From positions 1-7,096 of the forward strand of contig JBCCIH010000132.1 of the NCBI GenBank assembly GCA_039028315.1: a stretch of 7,096 nt of DNA, in the 5' to 3' direction. The notes below the pieces were generated by a model. That model had not been told where the DNA came from. It worked only from the letters and a program-made list of their open reading frames with translations, and ran no database searches. The first letter of the stretch is position 1, and every line of letters begins with the position of its first letter. Below, piece after piece: positions 1 to 5,165 of the stretch. A program made the position numbers and the translations under genes. The DNA comes from Thermodesulfobacteriota bacterium (GTDB lineage: Bacteria > Desulfobacterota_D > UBA1144 > Nemesobacterales > UBA2774).

Positions 1-616
1 ACTCGCAGGAGCCCACGGGATAGTGGTTCACCTTCGTGAAGATAGAAGGCACATTCAAGACCGTGATCTCTACATACTACGAGAAACAGTAAAGACAAAG
101 CTTAATATGGAGATGGCGGCAACAAACGAGATGGTCCGAATTGCAAGCGAAGTGTCGCCTGATATGGTTACGCTAGTTCCAGAGAAACGCCAGGAACTCA
201 CTACAGAGGGCGGACTTGATGTCATAGGAAACAAGAAAGTAGTCTCAAAAGCTGTTGATAAGCTAAAGGAAAGCGGAATATTCGTAAGCCTATTTATTGA
301 CCCCAATGAAAAGCAGGTAAAAGCCTCTCAGGAAATTGGAGCTGATATGGTGGAGATACACACCGGCAATTATGCTGAGGCTGACAGCGAGGCAAAGATC
401 GACAAAGAGCTTAGAAAAATAGAAAATGCTGTATTTAGTGCTCTAGACCTTGAGCTAAGAGTAGCCGCAGGGCATGGACTTGATTATAACAACGTAGAGC
501 CTATTGTTTGGATAGAAGAAATTGAAGAACTAAACATAGGACACAGCATAATATCCAGAGCAGTAATCGTCGGAATAGAAGAAGCAGTAAGTGAAATGCT
601 TATTTTATGCAGTTAA
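1..616 (+). CDS. pdxJ: Pyridoxine 5'-phosphate synthase PdxJ, 3' part (5' end outside window)
   Basis: PdxJ condenses 1-deoxy-D-xylulose 5-phosphate with 3-amino-2-oxopropyl phosphate to make pyridoxine 5'-phosphate, the last ring-forming step of DXP-dependent vitamin B6 synthesis in the cytoplasm. The frame is open from base 2 and reads LAGAHGIV followed by VHLREDRRHIQDRD, the hallmark PdxJ strand. The first possible start, GTG at 23, lies inside this conserved strand, so it is an internal valine and the true start is upstream. About 204 residues are present; by comparison with E. coli PdxJ (about 240) roughly 37 are missing. The catalytic residues known in E. coli are all visible: His45 (in VHLRED, base 29), Glu72 (in NMEMA, base 110) and His193 (in AAGHGL). 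The motifs LVPEKRQELTTEGGLDV, SLFIDP, EIHTG and ELNIGHSIISRAV are also intact. It ends 12 bases before the stop of the convergent fur gene, and I see no terminator hairpin between them. Confidence 0.97.
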   Translation, partial: LAGAHGIVVHLREDRRHIQDRDLYILRETVKTKLNMEMAATNEMVRIASEVSPDMVTLVPEKRQELTTEGGLDVIGNKKVVSKAVDKLKESGIFVSLFIDPNEKQVKASQEIGADMVEIHTGNYAEADSEAKIDKELRKIENAVFSALDLELRVAAGHGLDYNNVEPIVWIEEIEELNIGHSIISRAVIVGIEEAVSEMLILCS

Positions 617-628
617 TTGTCGCCAAAA

Positions 629-1093
629 TTATTTCTGTTCCCTGCAATCAGAACACAAACCATATATTTCTAACTTGTGGTTTGAAACATCAAACTCATT
701 TAACTTTGCAATTTGCATAAGACAAGACTCAATCTGCATATTTGCAAATTCCATAATACTTCCGCACTGTGTACATACCATGTGATGGTGGTCAGCAGTC
801 TCAGATCTTACAGGTTCATAGCGGGCCTTACCGTCTCCAAAGTGAAGCTCAGAAGCAATACCGCTTTCTTTAAAAAGCTTGAGCGTTCTATATACAGTAG
901 CAAAACCGATTGAAGGATGGTTTTCTTTTAAAGATTCGTATAGCTCTTCAATGGTGACGTGTTTGCCCATAAAGTTATTGAAGAACTCATCAAAAATAAT
1001 ATCTCTTTGCTTTGTGGATTTTAGGTGCTTGTTGGCAATAAAATCATTAAATGTCTTTTTTCTTTCCATTTTTCTTTTTGCTATTGGAGTCAT
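629..1093 (-). CDS. fur: Fur family metal-responsive transcriptional regulator
   Basis: This 154-residue protein has the two-domain Fur layout. The N-terminal winged helix spans about residues 15-92 and includes the recognition-helix signature PSIGFATVYRTL; the C-terminal dimerisation and metal-binding domain follows. Cys107/Cys110 and Cys147/Cys150 form the CxxC...CxxC structural zinc site, and HHH at 102-104, His139, His84 and Glu115 can supply the regulatory metal site. Glu115 (in IMEF) sits where PerR usually has Asp, which favours an iron-sensing Fur over a peroxide-sensing PerR; this is family knowledge plus inference. The ATG at 1093 is chosen because AAGGAG lies 7 bases upstream; a second ATG, nine codons in, has no such site. 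It is divergent from folC and convergent with pdxJ. A perfect palindrome over its own promoter indicates autorepression. Zur or Nur specificity cannot be excluded from sequence alone. Confidence 0.94.
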   Translation of the reverse strand: MTPIAKRKMERKKTFNDFIANKHLKSTKQRDIIFDEFFNNFMGKHVTIEELYESLKENHPSIGFATVYRTLKLFKESGIASELHFGDGKARYEPVRSETADHHHMVCTQCGSIMEFANMQIESCLMQIAKLNEFDVSNHKLEIYGLCSDCREQK

Positions 1094-1100
1094 TGTGAAG

Positions 1101-1106
1101 CTCCTT
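1101..1106 (-). promoter_or_regulatory. Ribosome-binding site of fur
   Basis: On the minus strand the bases read AAGGAG, ending 7 bases before the ATG at 1093. This fixes that ATG, rather than the second in-frame ATG at 1069, as the fur start. Confidence 0.85.
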
Positions 1107-1113
1107 AACGATT

Positions 1114-1130
1114 TTGATAACTGTTATCAA
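1114..1130. promoter_or_regulatory. Fur box (predicted autoregulatory operator)
   Basis: The bases TTGATAAC-T-GTTATCAA form a perfect 8-1-8 inverted repeat. The inner 15 bases, TGATAACTGTTATCA, match the classical 7-1-7 Fur consensus TGATAATnATTATCA at all but the innermost base of each arm. The site begins at the last base of the fur -10 element and covers the expected start of transcription, the usual position for repression. It lies 21 bases upstream of the fur ATG and more than 110 bases upstream of folC, so its likely target is fur itself. Confidence 0.85.
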
Positions 1131-1158
1131 TTATACACTAATCTGAAAAGAATATCAA
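1130..1158 (-). promoter_or_regulatory. Sigma-70-type promoter of fur
   Basis: On the minus strand there is TTGATA (1158-1153), a 17-base spacer, and TATAAT (1135-1130). This is a one-mismatch -35, optimal spacing and a perfect -10. Transcription should start near 1123, inside the Fur box palindrome, giving a leader of about 30 bases that contains the AAGGAG site. Confidence 0.87.
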
Positions 1159-1227
1159 TAGGTGAAAACTATTAAATGGAAATAATTACCACTATATTTA
1201 CAGTAAAAGTAGATAGCGCTAAGAGTG

Positions 1228-1236
1228 TGATATAAT
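1228..1236 (+). promoter_or_regulatory. Extended -10 promoter of folC
   Basis: TGATATAAT fits the extended -10 pattern TGnTATAAT. The bases at the -35 distance are poor, which extended -10 promoters tolerate. Transcription from it would start near 1243, only about 8 bases before the folC ATG, leaving no room for a Shine-Dalgarno sequence. Confidence 0.5.
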
Positions 1237-1250
1237 TTAAGCTCACTACT

Positions 1251-2504
1251 ATGGAAAATGGACTAGAATATCTTAATTCCCTGGGGCTGCACAAGGTTAA
1301 ACCAGGTCTTGAAAGGATTCATAACTTACTTAGATTATTAGATAATCCTGAGCTAAAAGTTCCGGGAATACTGATTGCGGGAACTAACGGAAAAGGATCT
1401 GTTGCTGCTGCCATCTCAGCAGTTCTGGGTGATCAGGGTTATCGGGTTGGACTTTATACATCGCCTCATCTGATAAGCATTACCGAGAGAATTTCTATTA
1501 ATGGAAGTGAAATTTTAGAATCTGAACTATGTCAGATATTAGATGAAATCAAAGAAATCGCAGACAATGAAAAAATAACTCCAAGCTATTTTGAAGTTAT
1601 CACTACAGCGGCTTTTGTTTATTTAGCCAGAAAAGATGTTGATATAAACGTTCTTGAGGTGGGGATGGGAGGACGCTGGGACGCAACAAACGTGATCACC
1701 CCACTTGTATCAGTAATAACAAATATCTCACTTGATCATAGCGAGTACCTGGGTGAGAGTGTTGAACTAATCGCAGCTGAAAAAGCATGTATTATAAAAC
1801 CGAACGTGCCGGTAGTAACAGCGGCTAGTCAAAACGCGCTCGAGGTGATATCATGTGAGGCCACTAATAGGATGGCCCCACTTTTTATTTATAGTAAAGA
1901 CTTTCAAATTACAGGAGAGGATACTGGCCAATTCTCTTACAAAGGCTCAGGGTGGGATCTTCAGGATATGAGCTCTAATCTGACAGGCAGTTATCAGCTA
2001 GAAAATTTAGCTGTTGCAATCTCTACTCTCGAACAATTAGACAAGTTAAGTAGCTTTAAAATAGATCAAAACTCTCTGAGAGATGGTCTTAATAAAATAA
2101 ATTGGCCGGGCAGGTTTGAAATTGTTAGAGCTGCTGTACCTTTTATTTTAGATGGCGCTCATAATCCGGGAGCTGCAAAATCATTGGCAGCTTCATTAAA
2201 AAAGACATACCCAGACACTAAATTCACATTTTTAATAGGAATGCTGAGCGACAAAGGGCACGATCAGTTCTTTAAAGAGATCTCTTTAGTTGCAGATAAA
2301 ATTATACTTACGAATGTACTATCTGATAGAGGTTCAAATCCCGCCGACCTTTTAAATTCTGCAACAAAGTACATCGAGCAAATAGAAATATTTGAAGATT
2401 ACAAAAACGCTTACCACAGGCTTTGGGAAGAAAATGTTCCATCATGTGTGACAGGTTCCATATACCTAATTGGCGCGATAAAGAATCTAAGCAACCAAAA
2501 CTGA
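1251..2504 (+). CDS. folC: Bifunctional folylpolyglutamate synthase / dihydrofolate synthase
   Basis: FolC is an ATP-dependent ligase of the Mur-ligase superfamily that adds L-glutamate to dihydropteroate and then to tetrahydrofolate, making and retaining cellular folates. The 417 residues match the family's usual length. Visible in order are LGLHKVKPGLERI near the N-terminus, the P-loop GTNGKGS at 44-50 (Lys48), YTSPHL at 69-74, FEVITTAAF at 114-122, LEVGMGGRWDATN at 135-147, ITNISLDHSEYLG at 156-168, and AAEKACIIKP, whose Lys178 matches the carbamylated lysine of E. coli FolC. The C-terminal Mur-ligase domain has ILDGAHNPGA at 299-308 and ends in a typical VTGSIYLIGAI strand. An in-frame stop at 1233 rules out a longer N-terminus. 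No Shine-Dalgarno precedes the ATG. The HDAC-like gene follows after 52 bases, perhaps partly co-transcribed. Dihydrofolate synthase and polyglutamylase activities cannot be told apart from sequence; both are usual. Confidence 0.96.
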   Translation: MENGLEYLNSLGLHKVKPGLERIHNLLRLLDNPELKVPGILIAGTNGKGSVAAAISAVLGDQGYRVGLYTSPHLISITERISINGSEILESELCQILDEIKEIADNEKITPSYFEVITTAAFVYLARKDVDINVLEVGMGGRWDATNVITPLVSVITNISLDHSEYLGESVELIAAEKACIIKPNVPVVTAASQNALEVISCEATNRMAPLFIYSKDFQITGEDTGQFSYKGSGWDLQDMSSNLTGSYQLENLAVAISTLEQLDKLSSFKIDQNSLRDGLNKINWPGRFEIVRAAVPFILDGAHNPGAAKSLAASLKKTYPDTKFTFLIGMLSDKGHDQFFKEISLVADKIILTNVLSDRGSNPADLLNSATKYIEQIEIFEDYKNAYHRLWEENVPSCVTGSIYLIGAIKNLSNQN

Positions 2505-2529
2505 CAACTAAATCAGATATAGCCTGATG

Positions 2530-2538
2530 TGATATAGT
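2530..2538 (+). promoter_or_regulatory. Possible extended -10 promoter of the HDAC-like gene
   Basis: TGATATAGT in the 52-base gap after folC fits an extended -10 (TGnTATAGT, one mismatch in the hexamer) and resembles the TGATATAAT before folC. No convincing -35 is visible. Transcription would start near 2545, at or within the ribosome-binding site, which weakens the case; read-through from folC may supply the transcript instead. Confidence 0.28.
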
Positions 2539-2542
2539 TATC

Positions 2543-2549
2543 AAAGGAG
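2543..2549 (+). promoter_or_regulatory. Ribosome-binding site of the HDAC-like gene
   Basis: AAAGGAG lies 7 bases upstream of the ATG at 2557. It is the strongest Shine-Dalgarno sequence in the window and settles the start. Confidence 0.85.
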
Positions 2550-2556
2550 ATAAGTT

Positions 2557-3591
2557 ATGGCTAAAGTTGGAATAGTGCTAGACAAACTATATGTAGATCA
2601 TGATAACGGCCCTGGGCATCCGGAGACTTACGAGAGAGTACTTGCCATTGTCGACATGCTTCAATTCACAAAGCTTATGGAGGAGGTCGTTAGAATAGAG
2701 CCGCGTGATGCTACCAAAGAAGAGATCACTCTTGTGCACACCCCTGAGCATTTTGATAAAATCGCATCTACTAAAGGAAAGCCAAAGGTTTTCTTAGACT
2801 CAGACACCTCTACATGTGCAGTCACATTTGATGCAGCCCTTAGAGCATCAGGCGGGCTTATCTCCGCAATCGACAGCGTTTTATCTGGCGAAGTTGATAG
2901 AGCATTTCCTATAGTGAGGCCTCCAGGCCACCATGCAGAGCGTGATCGTCCTATGGGGTTTTGCTTTTTTAATAATGTAGCAGTAGGCGCCGCTTATTTA
3001 ACCAAAGTAGTTGGACTTGAGCGCGTTATGGTAATAGATTGGGATGTGCATCATGGAAACGGAACCCAGAATATTTTCTACGAAGATCCTAGTGTACTCT
3101 TTTTCTCCACCCACCAGTTCCCATTTTACCCCGGAACAGGGAGCTTAAAGGAGATCGGCAGCGGCGAGGGTGAGGGATATACAGTGAACGTCCCTATGCC
3201 GCCAGAGATGGGAGATAACGAATTTATTAAAATTTTTGATGAGCTCTTAAAACCAGTCATTGAGCAGTATAAGCCTGAGTTTATTTTGGTCTCAGCTGGT
3301 TTTGATATATTTATTGAGGACCCGCTTGGCGGAATGAGGGTTACTCCTGAGGGGTTTGCAAAATTGACCAGGATGCTGACTGATATGGCTGACAAAGTGT
3401 GTGATGGTAAAATTATATTTCTCTTAGAGGGCGGATATAACTTAGACGGGCTTTGGATCTCCACAAAAGAAATGCTTGAGGAACTGCTAGATAAAAAACA
3501 CTCTGATTATGATATTGGAAATGTGGAAACAAATGCAGATAATTTAATACAAGAAGTAAAAAATGCGTATTCTGCGCACTGGAAGTTTTAA
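2557..3591 (+). CDS. Histone deacetylase family (class II-like) zinc amidohydrolase
   Basis: This 344-residue protein belongs to the arginase/deacetylase fold family, which includes histone deacetylases, acetylpolyamine amidohydrolases and AcuC. These enzymes remove acetyl groups from lysine or polyamine amines using a single zinc ion. The full active site is visible: the His pair in RPPGHHAERD (His125/His126), zinc ligands Asp163 and His165 in DWDVHHGNGT, the third zinc ligand Asp250 in SAGFDIFIEDPLGG, and the transition-state tyrosine Tyr294 in LEGGYN. The N-terminal GPGHPETYERV and the GFCFFNNVAVGAAY segment are characteristic of class II enzymes. There is no signal peptide, so it is cytoplasmic. 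It follows folC in the same direction and has its own strong ribosome-binding site. Its stop overlaps the stop of the convergent ATPase gene. The substrate cannot be read from sequence: protein lysine, polyamine or a small acetylated metabolite are all possible. The neighbours do not suggest one. Confidence 0.93.
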   Translation: MAKVGIVLDKLYVDHDNGPGHPETYERVLAIVDMLQFTKLMEEVVRIEPRDATKEEITLVHTPEHFDKIASTKGKPKVFLDSDTSTCAVTFDAALRASGGLISAIDSVLSGEVDRAFPIVRPPGHHAERDRPMGFCFFNNVAVGAAYLTKVVGLERVMVIDWDVHHGNGTQNIFYEDPSVLFFSTHQFPFYPGTGSLKEIGSGEGEGYTVNVPMPPEMGDNEFIKIFDELLKPVIEQYKPEFILVSAGFDIFIEDPLGGMRVTPEGFAKLTRMLTDMADKVCDGKIIFLLEGGYNLDGLWISTKEMLEELLDKKHSDYDIGNVETNADNLIQEVKNAYSAHWKF

Positions 3592-4412
3592 CCTTTTTTT
3601 GATTCTTTTCTAAAGTCTTTGCCTTTAAGATATATGAACTCACACATCTCAAAAAGCCTTGAGGCGATCCTCTCCCCTACCCTTACCTCTAATATTTCAT
3701 GAGTATCACCGATCTCTTTGGCAATGTCATAAGTTATGTAATTAGTTGTAATTAATGTCTTTTTTGATGCATTATAGCGCTTTGAAATAAGCTGATCCAA
3801 GATATTGAGCTCCCACTCATTGCTCCTTCCCTTACCTAGCTCATCTATCACGAGCACGTCAGTTTCAATAAGGGGCGCTATTACATCATTCTCAGGAGTG
3901 CCCTCTGAATAGGCTTGCTTAAGCTCTGAGAGCAGGTAGAAAAAATCTTTAAACATGCACTTTACCCCGTGCTTTAGTGTAAGCTCAGAGATCGTGCCCA
4001 CAGCAAGATGGGTTTTCCCAATTCCCGAGGGGCCCATGAGCAAAAAGCCGTCTTTGGTTGGATATTTATTTACAAACTCTTCTTTCGCATATTGAAGTGC
4101 ATGCTGAAGTGAGACGTTCTTTATCCCTTGCCCAAGTCCTGCATCGGCCTTGAACACATGAGAATATTTAGCCGGAATCCCGGCAAGGTTATAGAGCTTC
4201 ACATTTCTTCTTATAACGCCGCAGAATTGACATGGTGCAACATAGGAATAGCCTCTTTCATTAACTGAGAGTATGCTGCCGTCGCCCTCGCAATACGGAC
4301 AGTCCAATACGCACTTACACAAAATAGCCTTTGCATTGCTATTGGAATCTTCAATCGTATAACCAGCGTAATTACAGTTATCACATCCAAGTTTTTGGAG
4401 CTTTCTAGCCAT
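3588..4412 (-). CDS. DnaC/DnaI-like AAA+ ATPase with N-terminal zinc fingers (putative helicase loader)
   Basis: Counting from the ATG at 4412, the protein has 274 residues. Residues 10-64 hold eight cysteines in pairs: C10/C13, C32/C34, C38/C41 and C61/C64. The third pair lies in CPYCEGDG, which matches the DnaJ-type CxxCxGxG zinc motif. The rest is a DnaC/DnaI/IstB-type AAA+ domain: Walker A GPSGIGKTH at 127-135 (Lys133), Walker B VLVIDELG at 186-193, sensor 1 TLITTNY with Asn224, and an ERIASRLFEMC motif at 247-257 with the conserved arginine. Relatives load the replicative helicase on DNA or assist transposition. No istA-like transposase is nearby, so a replication role is preferred. A TTG at 4424 could start a longer form, but GGAG at 4422-4419 is ideally placed (6 bases) for the ATG at 4412. 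The start overlaps the upstream stop by 8 bases, indicating translational coupling. The gene ends at a stop shared with the HDAC-like gene. Confidence 0.88.
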   Translation of the reverse strand: MARKLQKLGCDNCNYAGYTIEDSNSNAKAILCKCVLDCPYCEGDGSILSVNERGYSYVAPCQFCGVIRRNVKLYNLAGIPAKYSHVFKADAGLGQGIKNVSLQHALQYAKEEFVNKYPTKDGFLLMGPSGIGKTHLAVGTISELTLKHGVKCMFKDFFYLLSELKQAYSEGTPENDVIAPLIETDVLVIDELGKGRSNEWELNILDQLISKRYNASKKTLITTNYITYDIAKEIGDTHEILEVRVGERIASRLFEMCEFIYLKGKDFRKESKKG

Positions 4413-5052
4413 TATCATCTCCAAGTACGCTTTTAATACCGAATTTACCGGCCATTATTTCGTCTCTAAAAGAAGCAGTGCTCTCTTGTATCGCAGCCTG
4501 GGTCATATGTCTGGTTCTATTTCCTATCATACTCTTTGCTTCTGTCATAATTTCAGATTGCTCATCTTCAGAGAGTGATTCGAACAAATATTGATTGCAC
4601 TCTTTCTCAATCTGAGATACTAAACTTACTATATTTTCAGTCGTGTCAGATCTATTGGATATAAACTTTTCTTTCAAGTTTGTATAGTATGATTTTAGCT
4701 TATCCTGATCTGATGATTCTATATAACTGCTAATACGGTTAACTATGTGATCCAAGTTCTGATCCGCATCTATGGCCCTTTTTAATTCATTTTTAATTAT
4801 AGGGCTATATTCCTTAATTGAATCCTCTACATATTCTTGGCACCTTTTCAAATTCCTAAGTGAAGAAGATCCCTTTTGTTTTTCTTTCTCAAAAGCCTGA
4901 TTTATACCTTTGAATACGACCTCTTTAGGTACATGTTTATTTTGCCATTCCAAAATTATACTATAGTCCATAGATGAGAGCATTATCCCCTCTCCTGCCA
5001 ATTTGAGAAAGTAGTTCTCGACATCTTTAATATAATTAGAATCGCGCTCCAT
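4405..5052 (-). CDS. Uncharacterised protein coupled to the DnaC-like ATPase (possible helicase-loading partner)
   Basis: I do not recognise this 215-residue protein as a named family. It is soluble, charged and mostly helical by composition, with no signal peptide or membrane segment. The N-terminal 80 residues have a pattern, LSSMDYSIILEW at 25-36, PKEVVFKGINQAF at 42-54 and CQEYVEDSI at 71-79, that loosely resembles the C-terminal domain of DnaD/DnaB primosome proteins (LS...W...V...I..A...Y...I). This is a weak visual similarity, not a proven homology. The middle (about 85-135) looks helical and charged, and the end reads FRDEIMAGKFGIKSVL. Its stop overlaps the ATPase start by 8 bases, so the two are almost certainly co-translated and probably act together. 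The ATG at 5052 has no Shine-Dalgarno sequence. A promoter-like pair (TTGGAA, 16 bases, TAGAAT) lies just upstream and would give a very short leader. Confidence 0.8.
   Translation of the reverse strand: MERDSNYIKDVENYFLKLAGEGIMLSSMDYSIILEWQNKHVPKEVVFKGINQAFEKEKQKGSSSLRNLKRCQEYVEDSIKEYSPIIKNELKRAIDADQNLDHIVNRISSYIESSDQDKLKSYYTNLKEKFISNRSDTTENIVSLVSQIEKECNQYLFESLSEDEQSEIMTEAKSMIGNRTRHMTQAAIQESTASFRDEIMAGKFGIKSVLGDDNG
4419..4422 (-). promoter_or_regulatory. Ribosome-binding site deciding the ATPase start
   Basis: GGAG on the minus strand lies inside the end of the upstream gene, 6 bases before the ATG at 4412. It abuts the ATG at 4418 and follows the TTG at 4424 too closely to serve either, so 4412 is the best start. 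Confidence 0.6.
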
Positions 5053-5063
5053 AGGGTGTAATT

Positions 5064-5091
5064 ATTCTAAACCAATTCTACAAAATTCCAA
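5064..5091 (-). promoter_or_regulatory. Possible promoter of the ATPase operon
   Basis: On the minus strand there is TTGGAA (5091-5086), a 16-base spacer and TAGAAT (5069-5064). Transcription would start around 5057, about 5 bases from the ATG at 5052. A second TAGAAT at 5080-5075 offers an alternative -10 with a poorer -35 and a leader of about 16 bases. Confidence 0.42.
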
Positions 5092-5134
5092 AAAGAGATA
5101 AAAATATAGAGTTGTATATACAATAAAATGGTAT

Positions 5135-5159
5135 AAAAAAGGGAGCCGAGGCTCCCTTT
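5135..5159 (-). terminator. Intrinsic terminator of the beta-propeller gene
   Basis: On the minus strand GGGAGC-CTCG-GCTCCC forms a six-pair GC-rich stem with a four-base loop, extended by A-T pairs and followed by TTTTTT. It begins 6 bases after the propeller stop codon at 5166. Read on the plus strand the stem is followed by only three T, so it acts on the minus strand. It separates the propeller transcript from the promoter region of the next operon. Confidence 0.9.
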
Positions 5160-5165
5160 ATAAAG

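Noticed and set aside
23..25. GTG as the start of pdxJ
   Set aside because: The frame is open upstream with conserved PdxJ residues (AGAHGIV), so the GTG is an internal valine codon and the gene continues off the left edge.
656..684. Seven-pair inverted repeat CAAACCA...TGGTTTG as a pdxJ/fur terminator
   Set aside because: It is inside the fur coding region with a 15-base loop and no T-run, and is likely chance.
3594..3600. Run of seven T after the HDAC-like gene as an intrinsic terminator
   Set aside because: No GC-rich stem precedes it, and it encodes the lysine-rich end of the convergent ATPase gene.
3588..4412. IstB-type transposition ATPase from an IS21-like element
   Set aside because: IstB shares the AAA+ motifs, but there is no istA transposase, no terminal inverted repeats, and the upstream coupled gene is not a transposase. 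The zinc module also argues for a different subfamily.
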